Positions 9,846 to 19,265 of a DNA stretch of 64,000 nt are shown here, piece by piece. Position 1 is the first letter of the stretch. Each line of letters starts with the position of its first letter. The stretch is taken from assembly GCF_017833295.1 (NCBI RefSeq), contig NZ_JAFIBW010000001.1, positions 4,987,501 through 5,051,500 on the forward strand, in the 5' to 3' direction. Position numbers and translations under genes: made by a program. A model generated the notes under the pieces. It worked only from the letters and a program-made list of their open reading frames with translations. It ran no database searches and was not told the DNA's origin. This DNA is from Methylobacterium sp. PvR107 (GTDB taxonomy: Bacteria; Pseudomonadota; Alphaproteobacteria; Rhizobiales; Beijerinckiaceae).

Positions 9846-10223
9846 ATGTCCGCCAATCAGTTCCGGTTCTTCGCTTCCCGGCCTCCGCGACGGGCGGCAC
9901 TCGTCGTGTCGGCTCTGGCCCTTGGGTTGGGTTGCGGAGTGCTGCTTGCCGGACAGATCCAGGCCTCGACGATCGCGGTTTCCCAGAAGGGCCGGATGTT
10001 TCATCCCGGCAATCTCACGGTCACCCGCGGCGAGACCGTGACATTCGTGAACGACGACAGTGACCTGCTGCATCATGTCTTCGTCGAATCCGACACCTTC
10101 ACCTTCGATTCCGGGGACCAGGAACCGGGCAGCCGAACCCCGGTCACCTTCACCGAGCGAGGCACGTTTCAGGTGCTCTGCGGCATACACCCCAAGATGA
10201 AGCTGGTCGTCCGGGTGGATTGA
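9846..10223 (+). CDS. cupredoxin (plastocyanin/amicyanin-like)
   Basis: 125-residue blue-copper electron carrier or copper-binding protein, exported to the periplasm. An N-terminal basic-hydrophobic signal region (about 1-41, ending QA) precedes a single cupredoxin domain. Type 1 copper ligands are visible: His in LLHHVF and the C-terminal Cys-x-x-His-x-x-Met in CGIHPKM. The redox partner is not evident. The neighbouring c-di-GMP gene is divergent and the efflux adaptor convergent. Confidence 0.85.
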   Translation: MSANQFRFFASRPPRRAALVVSALALGLGCGVLLAGQIQASTIAVSQKGRMFHPGNLTVTRGETVTFVNDDSDLLHHVFVESDTFTFDSGDQEPGSRTPVTFTERGTFQVLCGIHPKMKLVVRVD

Positions 10224-10239
10224 GGCCGCGGAGCCAGGT

Positions 10240-11514
10240 TCAGCGTTGTGCCGAGCGCAGCGGCGCCGCTTCCGGAGTCGCTTTGAGGCGCTCGATCGCC
10301 TGGCCCTCCCGAAGTTCGGGCGCCGGGCTGTAGATGATCTGGCTGTCGGCCGACAGGCCGGACTCGAGCTCCAAGGTCCGCCCGAGATCGCGCTGGACCT
10401 GGATCGTCCGCCATTTTACCCGGTCGTCAGGACCGACCTCGGCGACCTGCAGACCGTTGCTGTTGAACACGGTCGCCTCGGCCGGGATCGCGACGCTGGG
10501 CGCTGTGCGCGGGATCTTCAGGGTCACGTAGGCGTAGAGCCCGGCGCGCAGCAGGCGGTCGGGATTGGGCACATCCACCTGCGTCGTCAGGGTGCGCGAG
10601 GCGGCGTTCAGGGCGACCGAGCTGCGCTCGACGAATCCGCCGAAAGTCCTGCCCGGCATCTGGGGAACCGTGATGACCGCTTGAACGCCCGGCTTCACGC
10701 CGACCGCGTCGTTCTGCGGGACATTCACGGTGATGCGCAGAATATTGTCCTGGTCGATGCCGAGGAGCGGCGTACCGCCGTTGTCGGCCCGCACGAGATC
10801 GCCGACATCGACGTTTCGGACCGTGACCACGCCGTCGAACGGCGCCACGACCCGCTCGAACGCCGTCAGCGCCCGCAACCGATCGACCACGGCCTCCTGG
10901 GACTTGATGTTGGCAGTCGCGACCTTCACGCCGGCTTCTGCAGCGGCCAGCGTCGCCGCCTGGGACAGCACGCCCGCCTGCGCGTTGTCGGCGTTCTGCC
11001 GGGACGCCCAGCCCTGGACGGCGAGCGTCGTGGTCCGGTTGTTGGTGAGATTGGCGAGATTCACGTTCGCGCGCGCCTGCTCGACCTGCGCCTGAGCCTG
11101 CAGCAACTGCGCCTTCAATTGGCCGACCTGAGCCTCGGCCTGCGCCAGCTGCTGGTCGAGGTCGGGCGCGGCGATCCGCAGGAGCAGGTCGCCGGCCTTG
11201 ACCCGCGAGCCGATATCGACGCGGCGCTCGGCGATGTAGCCGGTGGCGCGGGCGGCGATCGCCGCCGTGGTGAAGGCCTGCATCTCACCTGGCAGCACGA
11301 GATCCAGCGGGCCCTCGGCCCGCTCGGCCGTGACCGTGCGCACCTGCGGGATCAGATTTTTGATCGCCTCCAGCGTCGCGGTCGCGTCGGCGTCCCGCTG
11401 CCAGTGCCCGTAGGCGCCCCAGGCGAGGAGGCCCGCTCCGGCGAGGACGACGATCACGAACGGCATCTTGCCGGGCGGCGGCGGAACGTCCTCGGCCGCG
11501 TCGTGCGCCTTCAT
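10240..11514 (-). CDS. RND efflux periplasmic adaptor (HlyD/AcrA type)
   Basis: 424 residues. A single TM anchor at about 17-36, a biotinyl-lipoyl-like domain split around a coiled-coil hairpin (Gln/Ala-rich heptads, about 105-190), then beta-barrel and membrane-proximal domains (AFERVVAPFDGVV; VPNPDRLLRAGLYAYV). Such proteins join an inner-membrane RND pump to an outer-membrane channel, yet no pump gene is adjacent. I chose the ATG at 11514; the open frame continues far upstream but only as a shadow of the EI24 gene. Confidence 0.88.
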   Translation of the reverse strand: MKAHDAAEDVPPPPGKMPFVIVVLAGAGLLAWGAYGHWQRDADATATLEAIKNLIPQVRTVTAERAEGPLDLVLPGEMQAFTTAAIAARATGYIAERRVDIGSRVKAGDLLLRIAAPDLDQQLAQAEAQVGQLKAQLLQAQAQVEQARANVNLANLTNNRTTTLAVQGWASRQNADNAQAGVLSQAATLAAAEAGVKVATANIKSQEAVVDRLRALTAFERVVAPFDGVVTVRNVDVGDLVRADNGGTPLLGIDQDNILRITVNVPQNDAVGVKPGVQAVITVPQMPGRTFGGFVERSSVALNAASRTLTTQVDVPNPDRLLRAGLYAYVTLKIPRTAPSVAIPAEATVFNSNGLQVAEVGPDDRVKWRTIQVQRDLGRTLELESGLSADSQIIYSPAPELREGQAIERLKATPEAAPLRSAQR

Positions 11515-11606
11515 CGATCGGCTCTCCGCCCGGACGCTTGGCCGGCTCTCGCAACCTAGCGGTCGCGGAGCCTCTCGGCCAGAGCGGGCTTTGGCCGCAT
11601 CGCCGC

Positions 11607-12311
11607 CTAGTTGGGCCGCGGTCTGGCGGCGAGCGCGCGCCGGCTGAGCCGCTTGTGGAGGTGGACCATCAGGGCGATCCCGAACAGCGGCGTCAGCAGG
11701 TTGACGATCGGCACCACCATCATCGCGGCGAGCATGCAGCCGGCGCCGAGCGTCCGGACCGCGAAGACGCGCCGCATCTCGGCCGCCTCGGAGAGGGGTC
11801 GGAACCGGGCGGCGGCCATCTCGAAATACTCGCGGGCGAGCAGGTAGGCATTGGCCCCGAAGAAGGCCGCGATGCCGATGACCGGGACGAAGAAGATCAC
11901 CAGTGCCGCGAGGTTGACGAGGAGCGTGAGGCCCGCGAAGCGCACCGCGTACATCATGGCGGTGCCGAACGGCATGGCTCGACCGGGCGGATCGTCGGGG
12001 AAGTCGGTCCGCTCGACAATCTCGGCCGCGTCGTCGAGGAAGAACCCGGCCACCAGGATCGAGACCGCCGGCATCAGGTAGACCAGCACGACCACGAGGC
12101 CGAATCCCGCCAGGTAGTAGGCGAGGCTGTCGAGGATCGGGTACTGGGCGGAGATGTGATGGTTCGCCTGGAACAGCTGGATCAGCCGGGTCAGCCCGAG
12201 CCAGACCAGGGCCAGGAGTCCGAGCGTCAGGCCGAGGGATTTCCAGAGGATCGCCCGCATGGGCGGCGAGAAGGTCTGGCGCAAAGCCGCCGCGGCGGAC
12301 TCGACGAGCAT
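11607..12311 (-). CDS. EI24-domain (CysZ-like) membrane protein
   Basis: 234 residues with four or more long hydrophobic segments and the EI24/CysZ-like layout (SPPMRAILWKSLGLTL near the N-terminus, ANAYLLAREYFE in the middle, GAGCMLAAMMVVPIVNLLTPL at the end apart from its first residues). CysZ itself imports sulfate; in alphaproteobacteria this family is usually labelled sulfate transporter-like with no demonstrated substrate. It lies upstream of the efflux adaptor on the same strand, about 90 bp away. Confidence 0.8.
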   Translation of the reverse strand: MLVESAAAALRQTFSPPMRAILWKSLGLTLGLLALVWLGLTRLIQLFQANHHISAQYPILDSLAYYLAGFGLVVVLVYLMPAVSILVAGFFLDDAAEIVERTDFPDDPPGRAMPFGTAMMYAVRFAGLTLLVNLAALVIFFVPVIGIAAFFGANAYLLAREYFEMAAARFRPLSEAAEMRRVFAVRTLGAGCMLAAMMVVPIVNLLTPLFGIALMVHLHKRLSRRALAARPRPN

Positions 12312-12436
12312 CGGGCGATAGGTCCGGCCTGCGCCGGCAGCGGCGCGGCTGCGTTGTGAAACGGGGCGGCACCGGGCGCAAGGTCGAAGCCGTCACAAGT
12401 GAGCGGGTACGGGGAAGACGTGTGCAGGATGCAGCG

Positions 12437-13774
12437 ATGACGGTCTCGATCCCACCGGCTGCCGCCGCGCGGAGCGCGGATCCGCCGCGCGGACCGGCCT
12501 ACCGCCCGCTTCTCGCGCCGTTGCCCGCGGCGCCGGAGGTCCTGGTGATCGGGGCGGGGGCGGCCGGGATCGGCGCGGCCCGGGTGCTCGTCGCGCGCGG
12601 CGTGCCGGTGACGGTGCTGGAAGCGCGCGACCGGGTTGGCGGGCGTGCCCACACGGTGTCTCTGCGCGGCCATGCCCTCGATCTCGGGGCCCACTGGCTC
12701 CATGCGGGCCCGATCAATCCCCTCGTGGCGCTGGGCCGGGCACGCGGGGAGCGGCTCCGCCGGGCGCCGCAGGACAGCCATGTCTGGGTCGGCGGCCGCC
12801 CGGGGCGGGCCGACGAGGTGCGGGCCAATGCCCGGGCGTTCGCGCGGGCCGACCGGGCGATGACCCGCGGCGCCGCGCAGCCCGGCGCCGACAGGCCGGC
12901 GGAGAGCGCGCTCCCGCCCGGGCTCGGGCCCTGGGGGGCGCGGGTGGCGCAGGTGCACGGGCTGGTCTCCGGGCGTCCGCTGGACGAGGTCTCGCTCCAC
13001 GATTTCCCGAGCCTGGAATACAGCGACAACTTCTTCCTCGCCGACGGTTACGGAAGCTATCTCGCCCGCCTCGCCGACGGGCTGCCGGTGGCGCTCTCGA
13101 CGCCGGTCACGCGGATCGACTGGTCGGGCGGCCGCGCCCGCGTCACCGCCGCGGACGGCACCGTGCATACGGCCCGCGCGGTGATCGTCACCGTGCCGAT
13201 GATGGTCCTGCGCGACGGGCCGGGCTTCACGCCGCCGCTGCCCAACACGGTTCGCGCCGCCATCGACGGCTTCCGCACCGGCATCTACGAGCACGCGGTG
13301 CTGCACTGGCCGTCGAGCCCGTTCCGGGGCCGCGACCGGCTGGCGGCGATCCACGGCCGACGGCATGCACCGCCCGGATTGCTGACCCGGATCGACGGCA
13401 CGCCGTTCCACTATTACGAACTCGACCTCCACGAGGCCGCTTCCATCGATGCGGCCGGGTCGGGGGCGGACGGCGTCCGCCGGCATGTCCGCGCGGTCCT
13501 GGCCGACCTGTTCGGCCGGGCGCGGCTACGCGACCTGTCGATCCCGGCGGTGAGCACGTGGCGCCACGACCCCTGGTCCAAGGGATCCTGGGCCGTGGTC
13601 CCGCCGGGCCACGCGCCGGCGCGGCACGTCCTGCGCGAGCCCCTCGGCGACACGCTCTGGTTCGCCGGGGAGGCGCTGTCGCGCGAGCAGTGGGGCACGG
13701 TCGGCGGCGCCTACGCGGAGGGGACCCGCGCCGCCGAGGCCGTGGCCGGGCGTATCCGCGCGGGCACAGCCTGA
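12437..13774 (+). CDS. flavin-containing amine oxidase/polyamine oxidase-like
   Basis: 445 residues. A Rossmann FAD motif near the N-terminus (VIGAGAAGIGAARVL with LEARDRVGGRAHT), a central substrate domain and the C-terminal FAD-binding end (FAGEALSREQWGTVGGAYAE) place it in the monoamine/polyamine oxidase-like family, which oxidises amines with O2. The substrate is unknown. I chose the ATG at 12437; a longer frame opens at 12356, but its first 27 residues overlap the divergent promoter and show no homology. Confidence 0.85.
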   Translation: MTVSIPPAAAARSADPPRGPAYRPLLAPLPAAPEVLVIGAGAAGIGAARVLVARGVPVTVLEARDRVGGRAHTVSLRGHALDLGAHWLHAGPINPLVALGRARGERLRRAPQDSHVWVGGRPGRADEVRANARAFARADRAMTRGAAQPGADRPAESALPPGLGPWGARVAQVHGLVSGRPLDEVSLHDFPSLEYSDNFFLADGYGSYLARLADGLPVALSTPVTRIDWSGGRARVTAADGTVHTARAVIVTVPMMVLRDGPGFTPPLPNTVRAAIDGFRTGIYEHAVLHWPSSPFRGRDRLAAIHGRRHAPPGLLTRIDGTPFHYYELDLHEAASIDAAGSGADGVRRHVRAVLADLFGRARLRDLSIPAVSTWRHDPWSKGSWAVVPPGHAPARHVLREPLGDTLWFAGEALSREQWGTVGGAYAEGTRAAEAVAGRIRAGTA

Positions 13775-13861
13775 GGTTCGCGCGCCCATCCTGCAGCCGG
13801 GCGGCTTGCCGCGGCCGGGCAAGACGGGCATCCCCCGGACACTTCGCGTCGGGGGGCGGCC

Positions 13862-14485
13862 ATGGATTGGATCGAGGGGATCGGCTACCTCGGCACCGCA
13901 TTGACCATCTCGGCCACCGCGATGAGCACGATGATCCCGCTGCGGATCATCTCGCTCTGCGCGAGCTGCGCGGTGATCACCTACGGGATCCTGATCGGCA
14001 GTATGCCGGTCGTGCTCACCGAGCTGATCCAGATGCCGTTCAACGCCTACCGGCTCTGGCAGATGATGCGCCTCGTCCGCGACGTGGAGACGGCCGCCGA
14101 CGGCGACCTGTCCCTCGAATGGCTGCGGCCATTCGGCTCGCGGCGCCCGTTCGGCATCGGCGAGGTCGTGTTTCGCAAGGGCGATACCGCCGACGAAATG
14201 TACTACATCGAGAGCGGCGCGTTCCGGATCCCGGAGGTCGCCATCGAGGTGCGCAAGGGCGGCATCGTCGGCGAGCTGGGGCTGCTGTCGCCGGGCAACG
14301 CCCGCACCGCCTCGCTGATCTGTGTCGAGGCCGGCCACGCGCTGTGCGTGTCCTATTCCGACGTCAAGCAACTCTACTATCAGAACCCGGAATTCGGCTT
14401 CTACTTCCTGAAGCTGACGAGCGAACGCCTGTTCCAGAGCGGCCAGCGCTCGCCGGAATCCGCGACCGCGGCCGACACCCTTTAG
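13862..14485 (+). CDS. membrane-anchored cyclic nucleotide-binding protein (Popeye-like layout)
   Basis: 207 residues. Two or three membrane helices in the first 65 residues are followed by a cyclic nucleotide-binding beta-barrel (FRKGDTADEMYYIESGAF, then GGIVGELGLLSPGNARTAS). The phosphate-binding cassette reads GELGLLSPGNARTAS, near the CRP consensus GE(L/I)...RxA. No DNA-binding or channel domain follows, so it looks like a membrane cAMP/cGMP effector resembling Popeye-domain proteins. A class III cyclase is encoded later in the window, but no link between them is shown. Confidence 0.8.
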   Translation: MDWIEGIGYLGTALTISATAMSTMIPLRIISLCASCAVITYGILIGSMPVVLTELIQMPFNAYRLWQMMRLVRDVETAADGDLSLEWLRPFGSRRPFGIGEVVFRKGDTADEMYYIESGAFRIPEVAIEVRKGGIVGELGLLSPGNARTASLICVEAGHALCVSYSDVKQLYYQNPEFGFYFLKLTSERLFQSGQRSPESATAADTL

Positions 14486-14504
14486 GGGTGCCGGCGCGCT
14501 CCGG

Positions 14505-15503
14505 TCACAGCATGCTCGGCAGGATCCGGTCCGGGGGCCGGTGGCCGTCCATGAAGGTCTTGATGTTGATGATGACCTTCTCGCCCATATCGATGCGGCT
14601 CTCGTAGGTCGCCGAGCCCATATGCGGCAGCAGCACCACCTTGCCCTGGCGGGCGAGCTTGACGAGCCGCGGGCTGACCGCGGGCTCCTGCTCGAACACG
14701 TCGAGGCCGGCCGCCGAGATCTCGCCGCCCTCGATCAATCGGGCCAGCGCGTTCTCGTCGATCACCTCGCCGCGGGCGGTGTTGACCACGACCGCCTCGG
14801 GCTTGAGCAGCTTGAGCCGCCGCGCCGAAAGGAGGTGGTAGGTCGCCGGCGTGTGCGGGCAGTTGACCGACACGATGTCGACCCGTGCCAGCATCTGGTC
14901 GAGGGATTCCCAGTAGGTGGCGTCGAGCGCGCTCTCGATCGCCGCCGGGACCCGGCGCCGGTTGTGGTAGTGGACCTGCAGGCCGAAGGCCCGGGCGCGC
15001 TTGGCCAGCGCCTGGCCGATCCGCCCCATGCCGACGATGCCCAAACGCTTGCCGGTGATCCGCCGGCCGAGCATCCAGGTCGGCGACCAGCCCGTGGTCC
15101 ACTCGTCGTCCGGGATGATGCGTGCGCCTTCCGTAACCCGGCGGGCCACGGCGAGGATCAGCGCCATCGTCATGTCGGCGGTGTCCTCGGTCAGGACGCC
15201 GGGCGTGTTGGTGACCGTGATGCCCCGCTCCAGGGCCGCCGCCACGTCGATGTGATCGACGCCGTTTCCGAAATTGGCGATCAACCGAAGGTTAGGACCG
15301 GCCTGGGCGATCAACCCGGAATCGATCTCGTCGGTCACGGTGGGGACCAAGACGTCGGCCTCGCGCAGCCCGGCCGCCAAAGCGTCCGCCGTCATCGACG
15401 CGTCTTCGGAATTGAGCCGGACGTCGAACAGCTCACGCATCCGCGTCTCGACGGCATCCGGAAGGCGCCGCGTCACGACCACCAGCGGCTTGCGCTTCGA
15501 CAC
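14505..15503 (-). CDS. D-2-hydroxyacid dehydrogenase (glyoxylate/hydroxypyruvate reductase)
   Basis: 332-residue NAD(P)-dependent enzyme of the D-isomer 2-hydroxyacid dehydrogenase family. Visible are NFGNGVDHID, the nucleotide-binding GIVGMGRIGQALAKRA and the catalytic set: Arg in VNTARGEVID, Glu in AGLDVFEQEP and His in LLPHMGSAT. The pattern resembles GyaR/GrhA, which reduces glyoxylate or hydroxypyruvate; that would suit the serine cycle of a methylotroph, but the substrate is inferred. Confidence 0.88.
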   Translation of the reverse strand: MSKRKPLVVVTRRLPDAVETRMRELFDVRLNSEDASMTADALAAGLREADVLVPTVTDEIDSGLIAQAGPNLRLIANFGNGVDHIDVAAALERGITVTNTPGVLTEDTADMTMALILAVARRVTEGARIIPDDEWTTGWSPTWMLGRRITGKRLGIVGMGRIGQALAKRARAFGLQVHYHNRRRVPAAIESALDATYWESLDQMLARVDIVSVNCPHTPATYHLLSARRLKLLKPEAVVVNTARGEVIDENALARLIEGGEISAAGLDVFEQEPAVSPRLVKLARQGKVVLLPHMGSATYESRIDMGEKVIINIKTFMDGHRPPDRILPSML

Positions 15504-15773
15504 GTCTCTCTCCCCGTCGGACCCGCGGCCCTGGTTGCAGCTCGTGCCCGGCGGCTCTCGCCCGGACCGCTTCCCGCAAGCGTCCGTTAACCGAACTCGG
15601 CCAGACAGGATCGATCACGAGGCGCCGGTCCCGGAGCCCGTTTCGACCCATCGGCCTCTCTACCAGAGGTGGGCCGGAACACAATCGGAAGCCGGCCCGG
15701 CCCGCTCGCGGAACGCGCCGCGCGCTTGTCGGGCCGGGGCTCACCATCGTCACGTCCGCAGAGGGATTGGACC

Positions 15774-16337
15774 ATGCGCGTGTTACGCCTGACCTTCGCC
15801 ATCGCGGCGCTGCTGTTGGGCAGTCCGGCAACCGGCGCCGTGGCCGCGCCGTCGGCCCCACAAGAGGCTGGGGTCGGGCCGGTCACCAAGCTGCCACTGC
15901 CGCGCTACGCCAGCCTCAAGACGGATCGCGTCAACCTCCGCGAGGGTCCGTCCAAGGATCACCGCACCCTGTGGGTGTTCCAGCGCGCCGGCTTGCCGGT
16001 GGAGATCGTCGGCGAATTCGAGACGTGGCGCAGGATCCGGGATTCGGAGGGCACCGAGGGCTGGGTGCTGCACTCCCTGCTTTCGGGGCGGCGCACCGCG
16101 ATCGTCAATGCCGGACCCGACAAGGGGGCCGAGAAAGCGGCCGTCTCGCTGCGCGCCCGGGCCGATGACGGCGCCGAGGATCAAGCGCGGCTCCAGACCG
16201 GCGTGATCGGCAGTGTGAAGAGCTGCACCGGCACGTGGTGCCGCCTGATCGTCGCCCTTCCGAACAAGCGGGATGTGGACGGCTACATCCGGCAGAACCG
16301 CCTCTGGGGCGTCTATCCGAACGAGGTGGTGGAGTAG
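15774..16337 (+). CDS. periplasmic bacterial SH3-domain protein
   Basis: 187 residues with a Sec signal peptide (about 1-25) and two SH3-like segments. The first is a canonical bacterial SH3 (TDRVNLREGPSKDHRTLWVF through EGWVLHSLL); the second is shorter (SLRARAD through WCRLIV). Such proteins usually bind cell wall or partner proteins in the periplasm. The ATG at 15774 begins the signal peptide. The 270 bp before it, after the divergent dehydrogenase, holds nothing recognisable. Confidence 0.85.
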   Translation: MRVLRLTFAIAALLLGSPATGAVAAPSAPQEAGVGPVTKLPLPRYASLKTDRVNLREGPSKDHRTLWVFQRAGLPVEIVGEFETWRRIRDSEGTEGWVLHSLLSGRRTAIVNAGPDKGAEKAAVSLRARADDGAEDQARLQTGVIGSVKSCTGTWCRLIVALPNKRDVDGYIRQNRLWGVYPNEVVE

Positions 16338-16427
16338 GGGGTCCTCGGACCGGCGCAAGCGTTGTCAGCCGCGCTCGGGATCGACGATTACCAATTTCCG
16401 GACGAAAGACGCTCGCCCTTCAGCATC

Positions 16428-16543
16428 GCGTCATCCCGCGGCCGCGCAGCGGAGCCCGGGATCCAGACGCACAGATCGCTCGAAGTCTTGCACGTGTCGG
16501 CGGCTCTGGTTCCGGGCCCGCCTACGGCGACCCGGAATGACGC
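16428..16543. repeat. dispersed intergenic repeat, copy 2, with inverted ends
   Basis: A 116-bp element bounded by GCGTCATCCCG (16428-16438) and its near-inverse CGGAATGACGC (16533-16543). Inside are GGAGCCCGGGATCCAG and GGTTCCGGGCCCGCC, matching blocks of the copy at 6549-6660. It lies between the SH3 gene and irr. It has no coding capacity and looks like a non-autonomous palindromic repeat. Confidence 0.65.
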
Positions 16544-16577
16544 ACGACGCGCCGCCGAGGACGATCGCGACCGGCGT

Positions 16578-17093
16578 TCAGCTCTGGCGGCGACCGGCCG
16601 GCCGGCTGCGGCGCAGGCGGACGATGACCTCGACGCCGGCGATCTCCATGCCCTCGGGCGCCTCGGGGAGCGAATCGACCGTAATGCCGCAATCCGGCAT
16701 GTCGATCACCTGGCTCTCGTCCTCGAGATAGAAGTGGTGATGCTCGCTCGGGTTCGTGTCGAAATAGGCCTTCGACCCGTCGAGCGCGAGCTGGCGCAGA
16801 AGCCCGGCCTCGGTGAACTGGTGCAGCGTGTTGTAGACCGTCGCCAGCGAGACCGGCACCTTGGCGCGCATGGCCTCGTCGTAGAGCATCTCGGCCGTCA
16901 GGTGGCGGTCACCCCGGCCGAACAGCAGCCAGCCCAGGGACAGGCGCTGCCGCGTCGGCCGCAGGCCGGCGCGACGCAGGCGGTCGCGCAGGTCGGACAG
17001 CGGGCAGCCGCGGCGCGGAGTCCCGTTGGGCTCCAGCTGGGGGGCTGGGACCCGGCCGTTGAAGACGGCCTGGAATGGCACCGATTCGGACAT
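16578..17093 (-). CDS. irr: iron response regulator Irr (Fur family)
   Basis: 171-residue transcription factor. The sequence LRPTRQRLSLGWLLFG, then HLTAEMLYDEA, VPVSLATVYNTLHQFTEAGL and the His-rich SEHHHFYLED, matches rhizobial Irr, which controls haem synthesis and iron uptake and is destabilised or inactivated by haem. A Cys-Pro dipeptide (RGCPLSD) at the position of the haem regulatory motif is present. I chose the ATG at 17093. It is divergent from fabA; the irr-fab adjacency recurs in Rhizobiales. Confidence 0.92.
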   Translation of the reverse strand: MSESVPFQAVFNGRVPAPQLEPNGTPRRGCPLSDLRDRLRRAGLRPTRQRLSLGWLLFGRGDRHLTAEMLYDEAMRAKVPVSLATVYNTLHQFTEAGLLRQLALDGSKAYFDTNPSEHHHFYLEDESQVIDMPDCGITVDSLPEAPEGMEIAGVEVIVRLRRSRPAGRRQS

Positions 17094-17139
17094 CGCTGGA
17101 CTGAACGCTCGGCTGGGGGCCTGAAGGAACGGACTTCCA

Positions 17140-17153
17140 TTCAGTATATTGAA
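17140..17153. promoter_or_regulatory. AT-rich palindrome between irr and fabA
   Basis: TTCAGTATATTGAA is a near-perfect 14-bp palindrome about 47 bp upstream of the irr start, in otherwise GC-rich DNA. Irr and Fur proteins bind AT-rich palindromes, so autoregulation or control of fabA is plausible. I have not matched it to a defined iron-control element. Confidence 0.35.
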
Positions 17154-17296
17154 GTGGTCTGGCTGTCGCAACCCGATCGTCGCCGCACCCCTGCCAGGGC
17201 GGTTGATGACTTTGACGGTGCGACGCCTCGTGCTAACCCGCGCGCCGAACGACCGGGCACGCAGCGCCCGACAGATCCGAGGAAACAGCCGCCTAC

Positions 17297-17833
17297 ATGC
17301 CGCCAGACGCCGAGACATCCGTGCAGAGCGCGAACCGCCAATCGCACTATTCCTACGAGGATCTTCTGGCCTGCGGGCGCGGCGAACTCTTCGGACCGGG
17401 CAACGCGCAGCTGCCGCTGCCGCCGATGCTGATGTTCGACCGGATCACGTCGATCGCGACCGATGGCGGTGCCCACGGCAAGGGCCATGTCACGGCCGAG
17501 CTCGACATCCGGCCCGACCTCTGGTTCTTCCCCTGTCACTTCCAGGGCGATCCGGTCATGCCGGGCTGCCTTGGCCTCGACGCCCTGTGGCAGATGCTCG
17601 GCTTCCACCTCGGATGGCTCGGCTCGCCAGGCCGTGGCCGGGCCCTCGGGGTGGGCGAGGTCAAGCTCGCCGGGCAGGTGCTGCCGTCGATGAAGCGGGT
17701 GGTCTACAACGTCGACGTGAAGCGCGTCCGCCAGGGCAAGCTCGTGCTCGGGATTGGCGACGGCTGGCTCGAAGCCGATGGCGAGCGCGTCTACCAAGTC
17801 CAGGATATGCGGGTCGGCCTGTTCCAGAGCTGA
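17297..17833 (+). CDS. fabA: 3-hydroxydecanoyl-ACP dehydratase/isomerase
   Basis: 178-residue cytoplasmic enzyme that dehydrates 3-hydroxydecanoyl-ACP and isomerises the product to cis-3-decenoyl-ACP, the branch point for unsaturated fatty acids. The active-site His lies in [19 protein letters not shown] and the catalytic Asp in the same hotdog helix ([10 protein letters not shown]). Length is typical of FabA. It is followed by fabB and fabI in the same direction, giving an anaerobic-type unsaturated fatty acid set. Confidence 0.95.
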   Translation: MPPDAETSVQSANRQSHYSYEDLLACGRGELFGPGNAQLPLPPMLMFDRITSIATDGGAHGKGHVTAELDIRPDLWFFPCHFQGDPVMPGCLGLDALWQMLGFHLGWLGSPGRGRALGVGEVKLAGQVLPSMKRVVYNVDVKRVRQGKLVLGIGDGWLEADGERVYQVQDMRVGLFQS

Positions 17834-17972
17834 GCGGGTGCCGCGAGGCTGCCTTTTGGGGCTTGGCTGCAACGCCGAACGCTTTCGGCTGTTGAGATTG
17901 TGTCCGCGTCACCTTAGCTGACCGGGACGCGGCACGGGCGACCGCAGCCGCGACGGAGGTAGTGTCACCATC

Positions 17973-19199
17973 ATGCGCCGCGTCGTCATCACCGGGATGG
18001 GCATCGTCTCGTCCATCGGCAACAACACGCAGGAGGTGCTCGCCTCCCTGCGCGAGGCCCGCTCGGGCATCACGCGCGACGCCAGCTACGCCGAGCACGG
18101 CTTCCGGAGCCAGGTCTCCGGGGCGCCGACCCTCGACCCCGAGGGCGTGGTGGACCGGCGCGCCATGCGCTTCCACGGCGGCGGCACCGCCTGGAATCAC
18201 GTCGCCATGGATCAGGCGATCCATGACGCCGGCCTGGAGCAGGGCGATATCTCCAATGCACGCACCGGCATCATCATGGGCTCGGGCGGCCCCTCGACCC
18301 GCGTGATCGTCGAGGCCGCCGCCACGGCCCGCGAGAAGGGACCGAAGCGCATCGGCCCGTTCGCCGTGCCCAAGGCGATGTCGTCGACCGCCTCGGCGAC
18401 GCTGGCGACCTGGTTCAAGATCCGCGGCGTGAACTACTCGATCTCGTCCGCCTGCGCGACCTCGAACCATTGCATCGGCAACGCCGCCGAAATCATCCAG
18501 GGCGGGCGGCAGGACATCATCTTCGCCGGCGGCTGCGAGGACCTCGACTGGACCCTGTCGGTGCTGTTCGACGCGATGGGCGCGATGTCGTCGAAGTACA
18601 ACGACACGCCCGCCCGGGCGTCGCGCGCCTACGACGCGAACCGCGACGGCTTCGTCATCGCGGGCGGCGCCGGGGTGCTGGTGCTCGAGGAGCTGGAGCA
18701 CGCCAAGGCCCGAGGCGCGCGGATCTACGGTGAGGTGGCCGGCTACGGCGCCACCTCGGATGGGCACGACATGGTCGCGCCCTCGGGGGAGGGCGCCGTG
18801 CGCTGCATGCATCAGGCCCTTGAGGGGCTGAAGGGCGCGCGGATCGACTACATCAACCCGCACGCCACCTCGACGCCCGTGGGCGACGACAAGGAGATCG
18901 AGGCGATCCGCGAGGTGTTCGGCCGCGGGGAGGCCTGCCCGCCGATCTCGGCGACGAAGTCGCTGACCGGCCATTCGCTCGGAGCCACCGGCGTGCAGGA
19001 GGCGATCTACAGCCTGCTGATGATGAACAACGGCTTCATCTGCGAGAGCGCGCATATCGAGGAACTCGACCCCGCCTTCGCCGACATGCCGATCCTGCGG
19101 GAGCGCCGGGACAACGCCAAGCTCAGCCACGTCCTGACCAACTCCTTCGGCTTCGGCGGCACCAACGCCACGCTGGTGCTCAAGCACGTCGACGCCTGA
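17973..19199 (+). CDS. fabB: 3-oxoacyl-ACP synthase I
   Basis: 408-residue condensing enzyme that elongates cis-3-decenoyl-ACP from FabA and saturated acyl-ACPs. The Cys-His-His triad is visible: [20 protein letters not shown] and TGHSLGATG, followed by the glycine-rich [12 protein letters not shown]. The 139-bp gap after fabA contains GGAGG just upstream and could hold a second promoter. Confidence 0.95.
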   Translation: MRRVVITGMGIVSSIGNNTQEVLASLREARSGITRDASYAEHGFRSQVSGAPTLDPEGVVDRRAMRFHGGGTAWNHVAMDQAIHDAGLEQGDISNARTGIIMGSGGPSTRVIVEAAATAREKGPKRIGPFAVPKAMSSTASATLATWFKIRGVNYSISSACATSNHCIGNAAEIIQGGRQDIIFAGGCEDLDWTLSVLFDAMGAMSSKYNDTPARASRAYDANRDGFVIAGGAGVLVLEELEHAKARGARIYGEVAGYGATSDGHDMVAPSGEGAVRCMHQALEGLKGARIDYINPHATSTPVGDDKEIEAIREVFGRGEACPPISATKSLTGHSLGATGVQEAIYSLLMMNNGFICESAHIEELDPAFADMPILRERRDNAKLSHVLTNSFGFGGTNATLVLKHVDA

Positions 19200-19265
19200 T
19201 CGCGCGAGAACCGGAACCGTCGCCCGAGGGCGGCGTTTACCGGTTGTTGAGATGCGGTGGTGGCG

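Noticed and set aside
10240..12396. A 718-codon minus-strand open frame as one protein.
   Set aside because: Only its last 424 codons are the efflux adaptor; the first part is a GC-rich shadow of the EI24 gene.
17891..17972. A sigma-70 promoter (TTGAGA with a TAGCTG-like -10) before fabB.
   Set aside because: The -10 match is poor and fabA-fabB read-through is equally likely.
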